Shown: one piece after another, positions 30,390 to 44,070 of the stretch
How positions within the stretch are numbered: position 1 is the stretch's first letter
Layout of the letters: each line of letters starts with the position of its first letter
Origin: Alnus glutinosa
Lineage: Eukaryota; Streptophyta; Magnoliopsida; Fagales; Betulaceae
Direction of reading: 5' to 3'
Length of the DNA: 64,000 bases
NCBI RefSeq assembly: GCF_958979055.1
Contig: NC_084896.1
Location: 4,464,001 to 4,528,000, forward strand
The notes under the pieces: generated by a model
What the model was told of the DNA's origin: nothing
What the model saw: the letters and a program-made list of their open reading frames with translations, nothing else
The model's database searches: none
Program-made: the position numbers and the translations under genes

Positions 30390-33274
30390 TTATTCTGTTA
30401 GAATTTTTTGTTTCCCTTTTTTGGGTCTTCAAAAATTTTCGTTTTTGTTTATTTGTCTGTGTTAATTGGGGAAAATAGAAATTGATAATGGCCTTTATGG
30501 ATTTGGGCATGTGTCTTCAAATGCTTCATCCACGTTAAATTGGATTGAAGAGTTTACATTAAAAGTTAAAAAAAATGGAAAGAAATAAAAATTGAGAGTC
30601 AGTGTTGGTGTTATTACTTTTCTTAACTCTGAAATGCTTAGTATGAAAGAGTGGTTTACCTCTTAAAGAATCAATAAGCTTCGTAGTTTTTTATGTTCAA
30701 TTGCACTGTAGTTTCTATTGCGTAGGATGTTTGCTATCCAGATGTTCCTGGTCATGCTGTGAGATATTCTTGGTTATGTAGCTGTGGTAAAAAAATGTGC
30801 CGAAGGTGTACCGATGCATAGGCAACATAAATTTGTTTCTTACTAACTAAAATTTAGATACTTGTGTGTTTTAGATTTGAACCCTTTAGCAATTGGAACT
30901 ATTCAGATTGAGTGTGCTTGAAACAAGTGAATATTATCTTTGTGGCCTTCTGAAAAAAGAAGAGGGAAAAAAGCATCTACAAGTGCTATAATGAAGGGCA
31001 TACGGCGAATTGGTTCAAGTGTCTAGATAGGAAACAAACCCAATTTGATGCCATCATGCCAATGATAAATGTTGTGTTACTTAAGTTGAAAGCATTAGAA
31101 GATGGACAGCATACATGCATGTAGATGTTAATGGTATTAAGGGATTTAAGATTGCAATTTTCGCTCTAGACACTGCATCAGAGATGCTGGGATTTTGGAG
31201 TGATTTCATTGTTGCTGGTCCCTCGATAATTTAGAAACGAAGCCAGGGATCTTAACTAGTTAGGATTCATAAGAACAGAAATAATAAAGGTCCCACATTT
31301 ATATCATTATACCAATGTAAAACTTCATAATTACAATCATTGCACTCTACTTGTAAAAAAAATTACTTGATCTTTTATGAGCTGTTGTTCTCTTACAATA
31401 ATTACAATCATTGCACTCAAATTGAGTGTGTTTGACCTTTGAGCAGATACTGTAGATCTTGGCCTTGCACTGAATATAGCAATTTCCTGCAGAAAATGTT
31501 CAGTTGTTTAGTTCATTTTGTATATTGTGTAGACTTATATAGAACCTGCTTGATACATGACAAAGTGTTCTTGTCCAAAATCTGTTGATCTGACAAATTG
31601 CACATTAGTGCCACCAAGTGCGATTGATCACTAGGCCCTACAGACAATAATATGCTCTTGTAATCGACTCATCATTTGTTTTAGTTAAGAATGTCCAGCA
31701 AAGATTTAGTTTCACTTTCCCTTATAAATCCCTTTTTTTTCTTCAGCAGTTGTGTTTGATAGTAAATTATGATGTTTTAGATTTGGTGGTCAGTCAATTT
31801 TCACCTAAGCTAGCATTTGCTGCTTTTTATCCCCACTGTATTCTACATACCTTCGATACTATTAGGATGTAAATCCAACATAATATCCCCATGTTATTCT
31901 GTTCTCTTCAATAAAACCTATTTAGGTGCTTGGGAATCTGGTCCATTCTTAAGTGTAAAAGACAAAATGGAAATGAGAAAAAAAAAAAAAAAAAAAAAAA
32001 AAGGTTTTAAGAAATTTCATAAACATGGGCAACAGAACTATGAATATGAGTGCCTTTCTGCCTAGCTTTTAGGTGCTTGACTTTCTCAGTACAATTTGCA
32101 AGTGTCTGGTTTTCATGTTTTGTCTGGTTGCTATAATTAAAAGAGATTATATTACTTGAAATAAATTCAGCCAACGCCTCTGTTTGAAACTCAAAGACCT
32201 TGATGCTGGCCTACCTTGGAAATGTAAGAAAATCCATGCTTTTTATGGCATTTCTGGGCACAGAGGAAGTTTAATAGAGATGGGGATGCCTCTGAAAGTG
32301 ATGATGTTACTATCACGGAATCTTCAAATTCTTGTACATGTATACAGTAAAATTAGAATCAAACCCAATGCTGCGGAAGAGTAAATGCAGTTGAAAAAAC
32401 AATTGAATGAAACAATAGTTATATCTCTGAAACGAAGCTGACACTAGTGGACATGCTTGGAACAAGAGTCTGTGGTCTACTAAATTGACATGTGTCCAAA
32501 ATGTATGAGAAAATGAAAAACACATCAGTTTAATAAATTGAGATGTAGAAAATTTCTTCAACCCAATTTAGAGGAAAATTTTGTCCTTGAGTTTTGTGCT
32601 ATGGAATTGGAGCACATCCGTTGGATCCAGATCCCCAATAAATGTGAGAGAGTCTTTATGGAGTCCACCTATTAGAACATGGGGCGGGTTGCCTGAGACC
32701 TGCTCGAACATGTGGGCTCTATAAGGACTCTCACATCGGGCAGCAAGCAAAATTGTGTTGAGATCTCTGACCAGTTACTATAGTATGATATATAATAGTA
32801 GGTTCCAAGATCTTTAGGTTATTGGTAATAATGTGGAGCTTAATATCACTTAATAAAATAATTGTACCTAAGAAAAAAGAAGAATTGGAAAGGAAAGACC
32901 AAGATTCTTATTTGCTACCCTAGAAAATCTTAATTTTGTAATTTTAAACTCAATCAGAGAGGTGACTCTTTTTTCTCTCATGCAAAGCATATAAAGGCCA
33001 AGTCAGTAAGAAGGATAAAATAATAATAATAATAATTTTTTTTTTTTTTAAAAAAAAAGCTTCCTTCTTTCATGTTCCCCATAAGCAAGGTTTTAAATTT
33101 ATTAATATCAATACTATCAACAAAATACGATATATCACCAATATTTGAAGGTGTTTGGGGCAACATTATTAACTTATTTGATTAATCTAATGCTTTTTGC
33201 TACTTTTCCGATATTGATATCTCATCCAATATATTTCAGTTTTTTTTTTTTTTTGGCCATAATAATCTGTCCAC

Positions 33275-33347
<73 letters not shown>

Positions 33348-34420
33348 TATGCTTAGTATTGGACATTTATATATCTTTTACGCTGCAAGGTTGTGTTTAT
33401 GGGATCAAATCACATGCAATCTTCCATCCTACAATCCTCAAACTATAACGATGATTGTTGCCAGATTGGGATATCCAGCAGTTTATTTAGTTCAAATTGC
33501 TAGCCATTTGAACAATAATTGTGAGAGAGCCAAATAAAACCCAACTGCTTGGATAGACAATTGGGCAGCCCAAAATGTATTTCGGCAAATGGGTCTTAGA
33601 TGGATTTTCTCACAGTTGCTGTCCGAATTCCGAATTCCGAATTCCTAGAGATCCCACCAACCCGTTGCTAAAGGCTTATCTGAAAATGGCAGCATCCATG
33701 CTTTTCTTGGCATTTCATATTTTAGAATTTGTTGTCTCGCTGATGGCCCGTTGGATTGAACAAGTGACCTGGTGACTAGCCCGTGAATCAACATGCAAAT
33801 AGATAACCAATACCACACACTTAGACAATTAGTTCCATGCGAAGAAAGCTACACCAAAGAAGGTTAAACTGTTTGTAAAACGCTGCTATTTTCTTCTATT
33901 AAGATTTATGGACATTCAATCGAAACTACGGAAAAAAAAATGGATAAAGTCTTCCTTCAAACTGAATCGAAAGAAATTCCTCCCATCCAATTCGGAGGAT
34001 AAATTTATCCAAAAAAAAAATGTTTAGATAATTTTTCTTCAATAATATTCAATTCATCTATTGTCAACAAGAGCAAAATTGAAAGTTAATGCAAATCCCG
34101 ACTAAATGTCAACACAAAAAGTTAGGAGCCAAATCCAAAAGAGTGCAACCATTCCCAATATGCTGTGTTAGCTGATGAAAGGTTTCATTAATTAAAAAAT
34201 AGGAGAACCAGCAATTTTGCTCCAAAATCCCTCGTTCCCAAAAAATGGAGAAGGCTTTCAAACAAGAAAGAAGAACGTTTATGATCACAAGTTACATAAG
34301 TGAAACATTCACAAAGCATGGAAAGCCTTTACACTGATGGGGGGGAAGCTGGAGCAATGAATCAAAGACTGACCTTGTTGACTCGACCAATATGTTGGGG
34401 AGGTTGACCCTCCAAATACG
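30390..34420. other. Intergenic, no gene supported
   Basis: About 4 kb between the DUF1279 gene and the UBC23-like gene, partly the 3' UTR of the former. It holds a 22-base A run (31980-32002), a (GA)n tract of about 32 repeats (33277-33341), an inverted pair near 32640-32735 (atgtgagagagtctttatgg against its partner), and three adjoining ccgaatt units near 33626. Short open frames here have no recognisable family or splice context. Confidence 0.5.
33277..33341 (+). repeat. (GA)n microsatellite
   Basis: A continuous run of about 32 GA dinucleotides follows a T run and ends in agaggggtt. It creates an artificial Arg/Glu repeat in one reading frame. Confidence 0.95.
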
Positions 34421-37170
34421 CTAAGACTGTTGCAGATGCTTGAATTCTTGACAATCAGCTCCAACTTCGCTGAGTGCAAAGAAAAGCTTGGGCACTATCT
34501 TTGCCAACATTAGCTTGAAACCAACTGAAGTTGAACTGGCATTGCTCTTATCACTCACGGACGCATCCTCAGTGAGAGAGCCTATTAAGTAACCTTTCAT
34601 ATATGCATCACAGGCCTTAAGGATGTAATAACCACGCTTCCTGAAATGGTCTTTAACAAGCTCTTCGAAGTCCTGCACAAGCCATTATGATGGTAACGAA
34701 CTCTAATTAGTCAAGACATAAAACATGGATATTGCCGATGCTCAAAGAATCAGCTGTATATTAGAATTCCTCGAAAAATAAGAGAATTTTTGAAGTATTT
34801 ACTGAGGATGTGTTTTTCAGCAATGCACAATGCCTCAGTGCAATTAAAGAACAAATGGAAGCCAATAAACTAATTCTTTAACCATATGGTTTCGGAAGCA
34901 TCCAATTTTTCATCCTACATAATGCCACTATCTTTGTAATTAAAGAATTAAAGATCCCACGGCAGTTGGCTTGTAACTTAATATAATGCCTTTACTACTG
35001 CATAAAGTTACCCATCTCTTCTATGTCATTTGAGTATACAGCTGATTGTTAATAATATTGTAGCAGGTTTCACCAAACTCGGCAACAGATTCTAACCAAA
35101 ATCAGGGAGCTTGCCAATCACTCTCCCACACATGGATGAACAACACCACTAACACAATAAAGTGCGAGCACATGATACCATGCCTAATGCACATCAGCAA
35201 ACAAAACTGAGGAAAAGTAAAATTGAATACCGAATGTGATATATTACCTTGGGGAGCTTCCTCATAAGATACATCATTGTCTTGCAATTTAGCAAGAAAG
35301 TATTCTCATTGTATGACAAAGAATTTTTCTCTCCTTCAGCTGTCCCAATCTGCTTGTCATACCCAGCTTCATTAAAATATGGCTTAGAATTTAGCACTAA
35401 TCCCTGGAGTGAAACAAGCACTTGGAGGATGCTAGAAGACTTTGGATCCCAAACTTCATTTCCTTTGCCAGTCCAAGTATTTAAAAGGCTAAGGCACACC
35501 TTGCCTTCCTCATATAAATTTGGATTAATCCGCCAGCCGCCAGAATGATAGTATGCTGTCTGCACATCAAAGACTTGGTGAGAGAACAGATAGACACCAA
35601 ATTTTTGCGTTAAAGATAATGGAAATGTTTGTGATCGGCTCAAACAATCAGTAAGCACAGCTTCTACATCAAAGATAGAACTAGATATTAACATCAGTAT
35701 ATCTTACAGGTGGAACATCAGGGTATTCTGGTGGAAGGTGAAAATCAAAGAAGAAGAGGCCATCTTGGTAAGGAGTCCCATATGCCCCAACTATAACTGC
35801 CCTGAAGAGATCCATTCGATCTTCATAAACTCGTACATAGATTGTATCTGTTAAAAATTTGTCAGTTATAAGCAAGAGTTGATAAAATAGGACACAATTG
35901 TCAAAATCTCATAAGACATTATACAATTTGATATACTGAAGTATCGCTTACCAGGGAGGTTATTCTGAAGGATACTCCAATCTTGTTGAACCTTCTTAAA
36001 CCACCTTCTTCCGTTGTTATTCTGCAAGTGACATACATTTGGAGAAAATGTCCAAAACACAAAAAGAGATCCTTGCTTGTATGAGAGTAATAACTAAACA
36101 ACTATGCAGGGGCATTAAGAAATAAGCAAACTACATATTACAGACATTATACAATAAATATGCTTAAACCAATTGCTGGAGCCAGAATGACAATAATAAA
36201 CTTTAAACACAACTTTATTGTAAAATGGTTTTTAAAATGTCAAAGGGAAAACATTGAGAAATTAAGCAAACAATAAATTCTAGAGAAAAAGAAAGATACA
36301 GACATTACATAAGCACCTACCTGCACATTCTTTCTTCTTCTTTTTTCCTTCTCTTGATAACTAAACATTCTTTTTCCAGTTTCAAATTTCCATAGCTCTT
36401 AAGCTTACAGTTTCCTAGTTACTGCTCTCAATATATCCATGTAAGTTTCTTATTTTTATTTTATAATATATCACCAATGAGCTCTAACTCGAATAACACT
36501 TCTTCCCCCAATAAGAATGAGATGGATGGTAAGCTCTTGGGTTTAAAGTCCATTGGATGCCTAATTTTTTAAAAAAAACAAAACTCTTCTATAATATATC
36601 CCCCTCCTAATTGGGAAGCTCAGTTCCCTAATGTTTCCCAGAAGAAACTCCCTAGGATTTTATCGGATCACTCCTTTTTGTTGCTTGATTGTGGTCTTGC
36701 GGTTAGGAGTAGTCGGTATTTTAAGTTTGAGAATATGTGGTTGAAGTCGGAGGGATTTGTGGAACAATTGAAACATTGATGGATGCCATATAGTTTTTAG
36801 GGCTCCCTTAACTTTATTCTAGGGCGCAAATTGAGCCTTGAAAACGGATTTGAAAGAATGGAATGAAGAGGTTTTTGAATGGCAGCATACAATAGCCCTC
36901 ACTTTTCTAGTTTTACTAAATTTTTGGAATTGTGTTCTTCTTTTTCTCCTTAATTGGGGGTCTCTCTTTTATACATCCCATGAACTTCAGTTGCGCCCCT
37001 CCGCGCTTTCTCTTGAGATTGATTTACTTATCAAGAAATATATCCATGTACATTTGAAGTCTTGAAGAGTATGCATGTAAGATCCGACTAAAATAAGGGA
37101 GTTTTACCACAATGCCAATAGAATGAACTGAAACAACATTGTAACGTATTTGAGATATCAAGGATGAGAC

Positions 37171-37211
<41 letters not shown>

Positions 37212-40200
37212 AAAAGGCAGTTACCTGTCCATATGCACCAAGGAAATAATGGTCCAAGGGATCTTTAGCTATATCGAAGTGTTTGAAACTGCAAGTGTCA
37301 CCCCCTGAACATGCTGGAGCATTTGATTCTTCAGTCCTCAAGTTGCATAAAGCTTCAGCTGCTTCAAGCAATTCTTGGGCCTCAGGGGCAACCTCTTCTT
37401 CAGTTTCCCTACCACAACTATCAGTGAATTTTGATTTCTGAGAGCTAGACTCATCACTAGAATCTTTTCCCTCAGAAATTTTTGATTCAAGCTCATTTTC
37501 AACTAAACTAATTGGACCTAAATTCTTTTGTGCCCGTGAGAACATTCCAGTGGCCAGTCTTCTAACAAACTGAAATGCAGCTAAGGGAACTGACAGTGCT
37601 GAATTTCTGCCAGAATTCTCTCCACTTTCTTCTGGGTCAGAATTTATGTAGTCGGCATTCTGCAACCCATCTTCCTGAACATCATTGACTTGCATCATTC
37701 ACTCATTCAACATAATAGATGACATGCACTACAGTGTATATCTCAGGTCATGTACTAGCAAATTGCATGCATGACAGAAGAATAGAATACAAATTATGTA
37801 TATGTGGCAATCATCTAGAGGAGGAATGGACTATATGATATTCCCACCTCAGAATAATAATAGAGAATTTGTTTCCCAATATGTATTCAACCATCCAATC
37901 TATTACTCTAAAAATTCATTTAAAATGAATATCAATAGTTAAGATCGAAGATCACCAAGTGACATTATCAAAGTTAGGACATGAGTGTCCATGGTACAAT
38001 TTTGCCAAATCCCTTTTTGTGAATCCTGATCTAGATGTCCTGTCTAGGACATCTTGAATAACAAGTCCCATCCCTGCATGAGAATCACAGATACTAGTTT
38101 CTTTGCCGGACCTTTCTAACAGACAGTAAACAAAGTTAAATGACACACATACTAATGTTCTGAACAGAAACAAACCTCTTGAGGAGTCTCAATGGTGTCC
38201 ATCTCATCATCATTAACCGTTTCCCAACTAGCAGCATCATCACTAACTTCACTCCCAGCAGCAATTGACTCATCATCATCATCTCGACCAACAACATATA
38301 TTGCTTGAGGTCCAACCTAACAGCACACAAAAGATTCAAATAATTAAATCAACCACCGTTAGAGCTCTTCCACAAGAAAGGGAAAGAAAATAGTTCCAAA
38401 ATCAGAGTATGATGGAATGTATGAGTGCAGTGCGTTATGAAATGATTCCCACTTTAAGCTGCTAGGTATGGCTAAGCAAATAAAACAAAGAAGATAAAGT
38501 TACAATATCACAACAATTTTATCTCCGACCCAAACACTCATTAGAAATTACATTATCCCCCCTCCATCTATAAAGCAACAAAACAGACCATTTGAGTAAC
38601 CAAAAGACACCTCGCATGAGGCTTCTACATTTATCTCCGATACTCTCTTGAGGTTTATGTACATAATTAACGCCCCATTTATTCAGTTTTAGACATTTTA
38701 GGTAGCTACCAGATATTTTCACCTCTAATTTACATAAATAATATCATTAAATCTGGGATAAAATAACCTCTATTCTTTCCCTTTTATTCCAAAGGGAGGT
38801 AAAAACGTGCAGTAATTATGTTATAGATTTCTAAAATCAAAGTCACTGATTAAGCTTTTAGATACAAGACTAGAGGAAACAGACTATGTAAGTTTCTTTT
38901 CCATTCATAAAGAAAGAATAAAAAGGAAAAAGGAAATAATATTATTAGGCAAGAAATATACCGTTGAAACCATCCCATCAGCCCATGTAACTTCAATATC
39001 ACCATTCCTAAGGCCAGTTATATGCCCAACCCAAGAGAGATCTGAGAAGCCACCACAAGCTTTATTTCCAGATGCATCATCCACTTTCTTACATCCTGAG
39101 CGCTTTTTCATATCCCGTTTAACCTCATTTGATCCATTTTGCTGTTTCAGTTCCTCAATAGAATCCCCACAATTAGCTGTTTCTTCAGGAACAGAAACTG
39201 GAGACAACCGAACAACAACATCCCCATAGCAGTAATCATAATCTGGATGTCCCTCCAATTCATACACGCTTACTACTTCCTCCTTGTCAAACTCTCGAGG
39301 ATCTTCTGCCCGGGCAACTGGCTTTAACCACCTTACACAAGCTGTTCGCTCCTTGGCATTAACACTTTTTACAACCCCAACACGCCTGCCTTCACCAGCA
39401 TCATCACCATCATCAGAGGCCTTCTCCACGACATACTGCTCGGCCACAAATTCATGATCACCTGGACTATCAATCGGAATCAAACTTGTTGAATCCAACC
39501 CACATCCGGTTGTTCCATCCTGCCATGCCACATCAACCGTTGTCCTAGTTTTGACAATTGAAAGGGCTCTTTCAAAACTTTCCTCTTTCCTTCGAGCTTT
39601 CTTGTCCCTCCTAACCACAACTTTTCGGATCTTCTTGCGATGAAGAGGCAAAGATTCATGGACAGGATCCTTAGAAACTGACAATGAACTACCACAAGAG
39701 CTAAAGTCCGGCTCATTAACTTGAACATTTCTATCATTTCCATCCACTGAAGCAACCGGATCAAGATCCATGGATTCATTACTTTCATTTGATTCCTCCA
39801 ATGAAACCTCTTCTGAATCACACCCACTTCCCATTTGAGTAGAATCTAATTCACTGTTGATCGAATCATGAAGTTCTGATTTTGGTAATCCATTGTCTGA
39901 GGGAACGGAGGATGAAAGTGCCAATGAGGGAAGTAGACACCAGTCACCCAATTTCCAATTGGCATGTGCAAAACAAGACAATAGTTTTAAGTTCTTTGGA
40001 CTCTGCTCTTCAGCGGGAGCAGTCGAAGAATCTGGTCCATAGCCAGCAGATGCTATCCAATAAATAAAAACTGATCCAACTGTAACCTTTGTAACAGTAC
40101 CTTCCAACCGATTAGCTTTCCACAAGCCCGATAGCCACCTGGAATTCTTGAAAACTGATGAAGAACTGGCCCTTACACGCTGGCCGGGATAGTAAGGAAA

Positions 40201-41016
40201 ATGACCATCTTCAAGGATATTCTTCGAAATTGGTTTTAGACGCAGTGGCTCAGCTTTTGGAACTTTACACACAGAACCATCATCAAACAACACAGTCACA
40301 TTATCTAAAACATCATCAATTCTACCTAGCCAAGGACCAAGGACCACATAGTCACCCACAGTGAAATCCCTAATGCGTTTCAAGTCTTTGGATGAAACAT
40401 CTTTTATAATAGACCGATCAGGAGCTAACAAATCAACAGATATATACACATCCACCACAACACCCACTTGCCCAGTTGGATCCGAAGCAGCAGCAATAAA
40501 ATCTCCATGTAAAAATCCACGATCAAGAACTGTTACATCATTAACATTCTCGGTCAACTCAGTTTCATCCATCCAAAGTACTCGAAGCTGGTCTGCTGGA
40601 AGAGAAGCACTCTTACCACCACCTCTAGTCCAATCACCATCGCTAGTGGCATTGCCATTCCCATCACCACCTTCTTCCTCATTTTCACCACCATCGCCGT
40701 CATCGTCATCGCCGTCATCATCCTCATCATCAGTGATGCTGCTATCCGAATCTGTGTCACCAGCAACTTCAGTCACTATCCCAATCATACTGCTGCGATT
40801 GCTCTTCACAACATCTTGCCTATAAATATATGGAATATTATGTGTGTTACTGGCAGCATCATTAGGTTTGCTAACTTCACTGCTTTCACTATCTACACTT
40901 GGATCACAAACAAGCCCACTTGTGGTAGAACCACCTTGGTTTGAAGAATTATCATAATGAGCACTTGTGGTGGGCTCGTCAACTTTCCGAACAGTGTCAT
41001 ATTGTTCCCTTGCCAT
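34421..41016 (-). CDS. UBC23: Large ubiquitin-conjugating enzyme E2, UBC23/PFU-type
   Basis: Seven coding exons join in frame: 41016-38962, 38316-38176, 37674-37225, 36021-35952, 35847-35708, 35559-35248 and 34672-34421, giving 1139 residues, close to plant UBC23 (about 1100) and longer than UBC24/PHO2. The start ATG (MAREQYD) follows a leader acceptor directly. The long N-terminal part has an acidic run (residues about 110-150) and SH3-like modules (RDFTVGDYVVLGPWLGRIDD, GDWCLLPSL, SWVGHITGLRNGDIEVTWAD). The E2 fold occupies about 887-1050: RRWFKKVQQDWSILQNNLP, YGTPYQDGLFFFDFHLPPEY, then NPNLYEEGKVCLSLLNTWTG with catalytic Cys974. It transfers ubiquitin from E1 and probably acts as an E2/E3 hybrid. 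The intron before the E2 fold carries a LINE fragment. UBC24 is less likely by length and, as I remember it, by the AMS neighbour. Confidence 0.93.
36600..37045 (+). mobile_element. L1-type LINE fragment in UBC23 intron
   Basis: The plus-strand translation resembles the junction of the endonuclease and reverse transcriptase of plant L1 elements: SDHSFLLLDCG, then RYFKFENMWLKSEGFVEQLK, then a run like LKEWNEEVF. After about 36890 the sequence jumps to an L1 3' end (tctctcttttatacatccca ... ttacttatcaagaaatat). The copy is short and internally deleted with several frame breaks. It lies opposite to the host gene in the intron between exons 37225-37674 and 35952-36021. Confidence 0.75.
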
Positions 41017-42070
41017 CTGACAACAATCATAAGAATAAGGTAAGAAAACTATTCCCAATCACACTGTTCAACCAAAAATCCATCCACACAAGCAATATAT
41101 CACTGTCTCCATTCTTAAAAGAGCTTGCAATTCTTTCTGTTCCTTCCCTAAGAATATAAAATACCCAACAAAATCAGAGCCATTCAATGGAAAAATCAGT
41201 TATCACATTTAAGAAATCCAAATATCAATTAATTCCTCTTTACCTCTGGACTCTAAGCATAAAGAGATCTTTACCGATTACTTAATGGAAAATCTTATAG
41301 GAAAAAAAAAATGAAAAAGCCTTCTGTTAACTATCAACTCAGAGAGATACCAATTTTATTTTTTTTTCCTTTTTTTTTTTTATTTTTTTTTATTTTTTTT
41401 ACCATGAACACCTATGCATTGATTATCCTCAGTCACTTTGAAGCTAACTATCAACCGCTTATCTCCGCATTTAAATTTACAGCAAAAACCAGAGCTAAAT
41501 GTCAAAGCAACTAAACCTAAAAACATGTAGTTTTTCATCCACCACATAATAAAAAGTCACAATCTTATCAGATTCATACCAATCCACCACACAAGCACGC
41601 AATCGAGATCCCCTGCAAACCCCATGCATTCACAATCTTGATAACCAAAATTGATCACAAGCCAAACAGTCGAATCAGATACAACATAATACAATCAATA
41701 TTAAAATTAAAAAAAATTAAAAAAAATCATTTTAATCCAGCTACAAGAACCCTGGGGTAGCTCAAAATCTAGCAAGCGAACCATTCATCTAACCAAAAAT
41801 CCCCGCGTACAAGCTCAAATCCACGTAAAATAAAAACATTCGAACAAAAAATTAAACAACAAAAGCCGGAGATGAATTTACAAAGAACGAAAGAAAACAA
41901 CAATTCTTGAGCTTTAAAACGTTTGATAGCTGGATTCAAGATCTTCTAGAAGATTACCTGTTGGAATCGGAGAATTTGAACACCGAGAGATTGCGGAAGA
42001 CGAAAACCAAGAGGAAGAAGAAGAAGAAGAAGAAGAAGAGGAGGAGAGAATACGTTGTCGTTTTTTAAAC
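41017..42070 (-). promoter_or_regulatory. UBC23 leader intron and first exon
   Basis: The coding ATG at 41016 directly follows an acceptor (gattgttgtcag). A donor (ccaacag|gtaatctt) lies near 41957, so a leader intron of about 940 bases splits off a non-coding first exon at about 41958-42060. That exon contains a (GAA)n/(TTC)n tract at 42013-42042. On the coding strand this is a CT-rich leader, common in plant genes. Confidence 0.55.
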
Positions 42071-43599
42071 GAAGAGGTCCTGTTAAGAGAGAATATATTG
42101 CGAATGTGAAAGATGTGTTCTGGAAGAGGACGAAGGGACAGGACGGTAATTGTGAAAATGTCGAATTGTTTGGTCTTATATATGTGGGGCCAGGGTGGGC
42201 AAGAAATGACGAAGACTACCCTCCAATTTAGGAGATATGACACAGGACCGGACAGTGGTGGTGAGCCATCATCACCGTTGGATGTGGGGACTGGACCGGT
42301 TGGGGAATGCGTGATGGATTTTAAATTGGATTTAGTTGAATTTGTTTGGTTCAAGTAATGAGGTTGGAAGCTCAAATTGGTGTTTGTTTTTGCTCAAGAA
42401 TAAGAAGGTTTATAGTTTAAGCAAAGAAATGGATATGCTTTCTTGGGTCATGGGAGACTTGATAGGTGGAGTTTTGAAGGGACAAGGAAAGGTTGCCTTC
42501 TTTAACAATTGAATCGATTCAATTAGAATGAGATTAAGGTTCCACTTCAAATGAGTATACATTTTGTATACTATCATTAAAAAAAATATAGAAAAACAAA
42601 AGTTTGTTTAAGCAGATTTTTGGACGGTCGGACCGACGATGAAGTTTCTACAAAATAGTCGAAAGAAGTTCTTCGATCCCTAAGAGGACCAGGAATACTT
42701 TGATGCCTAAGTCAGTAAAAATTCTCTGATAAAATTGAATAAAAAACATAAGATAGAAGAAAATGTGCATAATATGTACCTGGGTGCGCCCCGCCCCTAC
42801 TTATAAGAGAGGCTCATCGTCCACTATGGTAACATGGATATCAATAAGATGAAATTTTTTTTATAGGGCATGATTTACCATGTAGATCGCATTAATGGCC
42901 ATATGGAGAAGATTCTAAGAGCTATTTTGATTAAACTTCCTTATGAAGCTAATTGCGCAATTTGAGGGCCTAATTACCTTTCATATAGAGGCTGCTTGAG
43001 AGGAGTCCACCTGTAATTTATATCTCAACAAAGTTCAATATTCTCATTACAAATTTTTAACATTTTATTTTGATAGAGAAAGTAAAGACATTTGGGGTTA
43101 GGATAGGAATATGATACAATTCAGTTAAAAAAATTAAAATTAAAAAAGTATCATAAAGTAATAACTATATTATATGGTTCATAAGAGCCGGAGAAAGTGA
43201 AAATGTTAATTAAATTATTACAGATAAGCTAGAGTAAGTATTCAATATGGCTATAATTTAATTGAATTAGTCAAAAAGAAAGTCTATACACGTCTTGATC
43301 ACTGAAATCCTATTTAGAGAGAGTGAAGATTTTTTTTAAAAAATAAAATAAAATAAAATCGCACAATGATTAGCTTAAAATATCACGTTTAAGCCTTGGC
43401 GTAAGAGAATATTAATATATTTTATTTTATTTTTGAGAAAGAGCATATTAAGGTATGAATACTCTTTGGCCAATATTTTTTTTTTTTTTTTTTTTGGAAG
43501 AGGTGATACCAAGGCCTTTGCAATTGATTCAGTAGGTTAATTAGTGTTATACAAGAGTTATAAACGTATCATATTTTTATTCTGTATACTCTTATTATT
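42071..43599. other. Intergenic, no gene seen
   Basis: AT-rich sequence upstream of the UBC23-like gene. The part at about 42600-42850 (gacggtcggaccgacgatga, cgccccgcccctacttataa) is compositionally unlike its surroundings and may be a remnant of a long repeat, but I cannot classify it. A T run lies at 43470-43494. No coding region is supported. Confidence 0.4.
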
Positions 43600-43925
43600 T
43601 GATTGATAATAATATTTAGTAAATTAGTATACGACTGCAATATAATTAGAATGATGTGAAAGTCAAAAGTAGTCATCAATTTTATTATTATTTTTTTTTT
43701 TTACAAGTGCTAATCCAAATAATGATTTTCATTATTACGTCATCAAGTTGTTTGGCAGTCATATAACAATTTACTATATAATATTGTTCTTATTTTATTT
43801 TATTCAATAGGAGTAATACTATTTAGTAAACTATTATATGACTCTCATACAATTTGGATGATGTGACAGTGAAAACTAATCTTTAATTTATTTATTTATT
43901 TTTTTTACAAGTGCTTTTTTTTTTT
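43600..43925. repeat. Foldback MITE plus partial second copy
   Basis: The left arm (gataataatatttagtaaat and cgactgcaatataattagaa) pairs with the right arm (ttggcagtcatataacaatt, tactatataatattgttctt), giving a unit of about 43600-43790. A second copy of the left arm (agtaaactattatatgactc to acaagtgct) follows in the same direction at 43825-43925. The unit in AMS intron 5 has a similar build. Confidence 0.6.
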
Positions 43926-44070
43926 TAAAAAAAAAAAACAAAAATATTAACAAACAACTCAATATATAAAACACTCATAAAACACTTAAAAGCCATTTTC
44001 ACATTTATATCACATTACAACTAAAAAGAAAATTCAAATAAGCATTACCAAACGAGCCCTATAATTTTTA

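Noticed and set aside
33145-33537. 130-residue frame with a long Arg-Glu run
   Set aside because: The run is the (GA)n microsatellite. The rest has no coding signature.
37952-38173. Open frame between UBC23 exons 38176-38316 and 37225-37674
   Set aside because: No acceptor and donor give a frame-keeping exon here, and the two neighbouring exons join in phase 0 without it. It is intronic.
40361-40825. 154-residue plus-strand open frame
   Set aside because: It is the antisense shadow of the acidic GAT/GAC-rich part of the UBC23 first coding exon.
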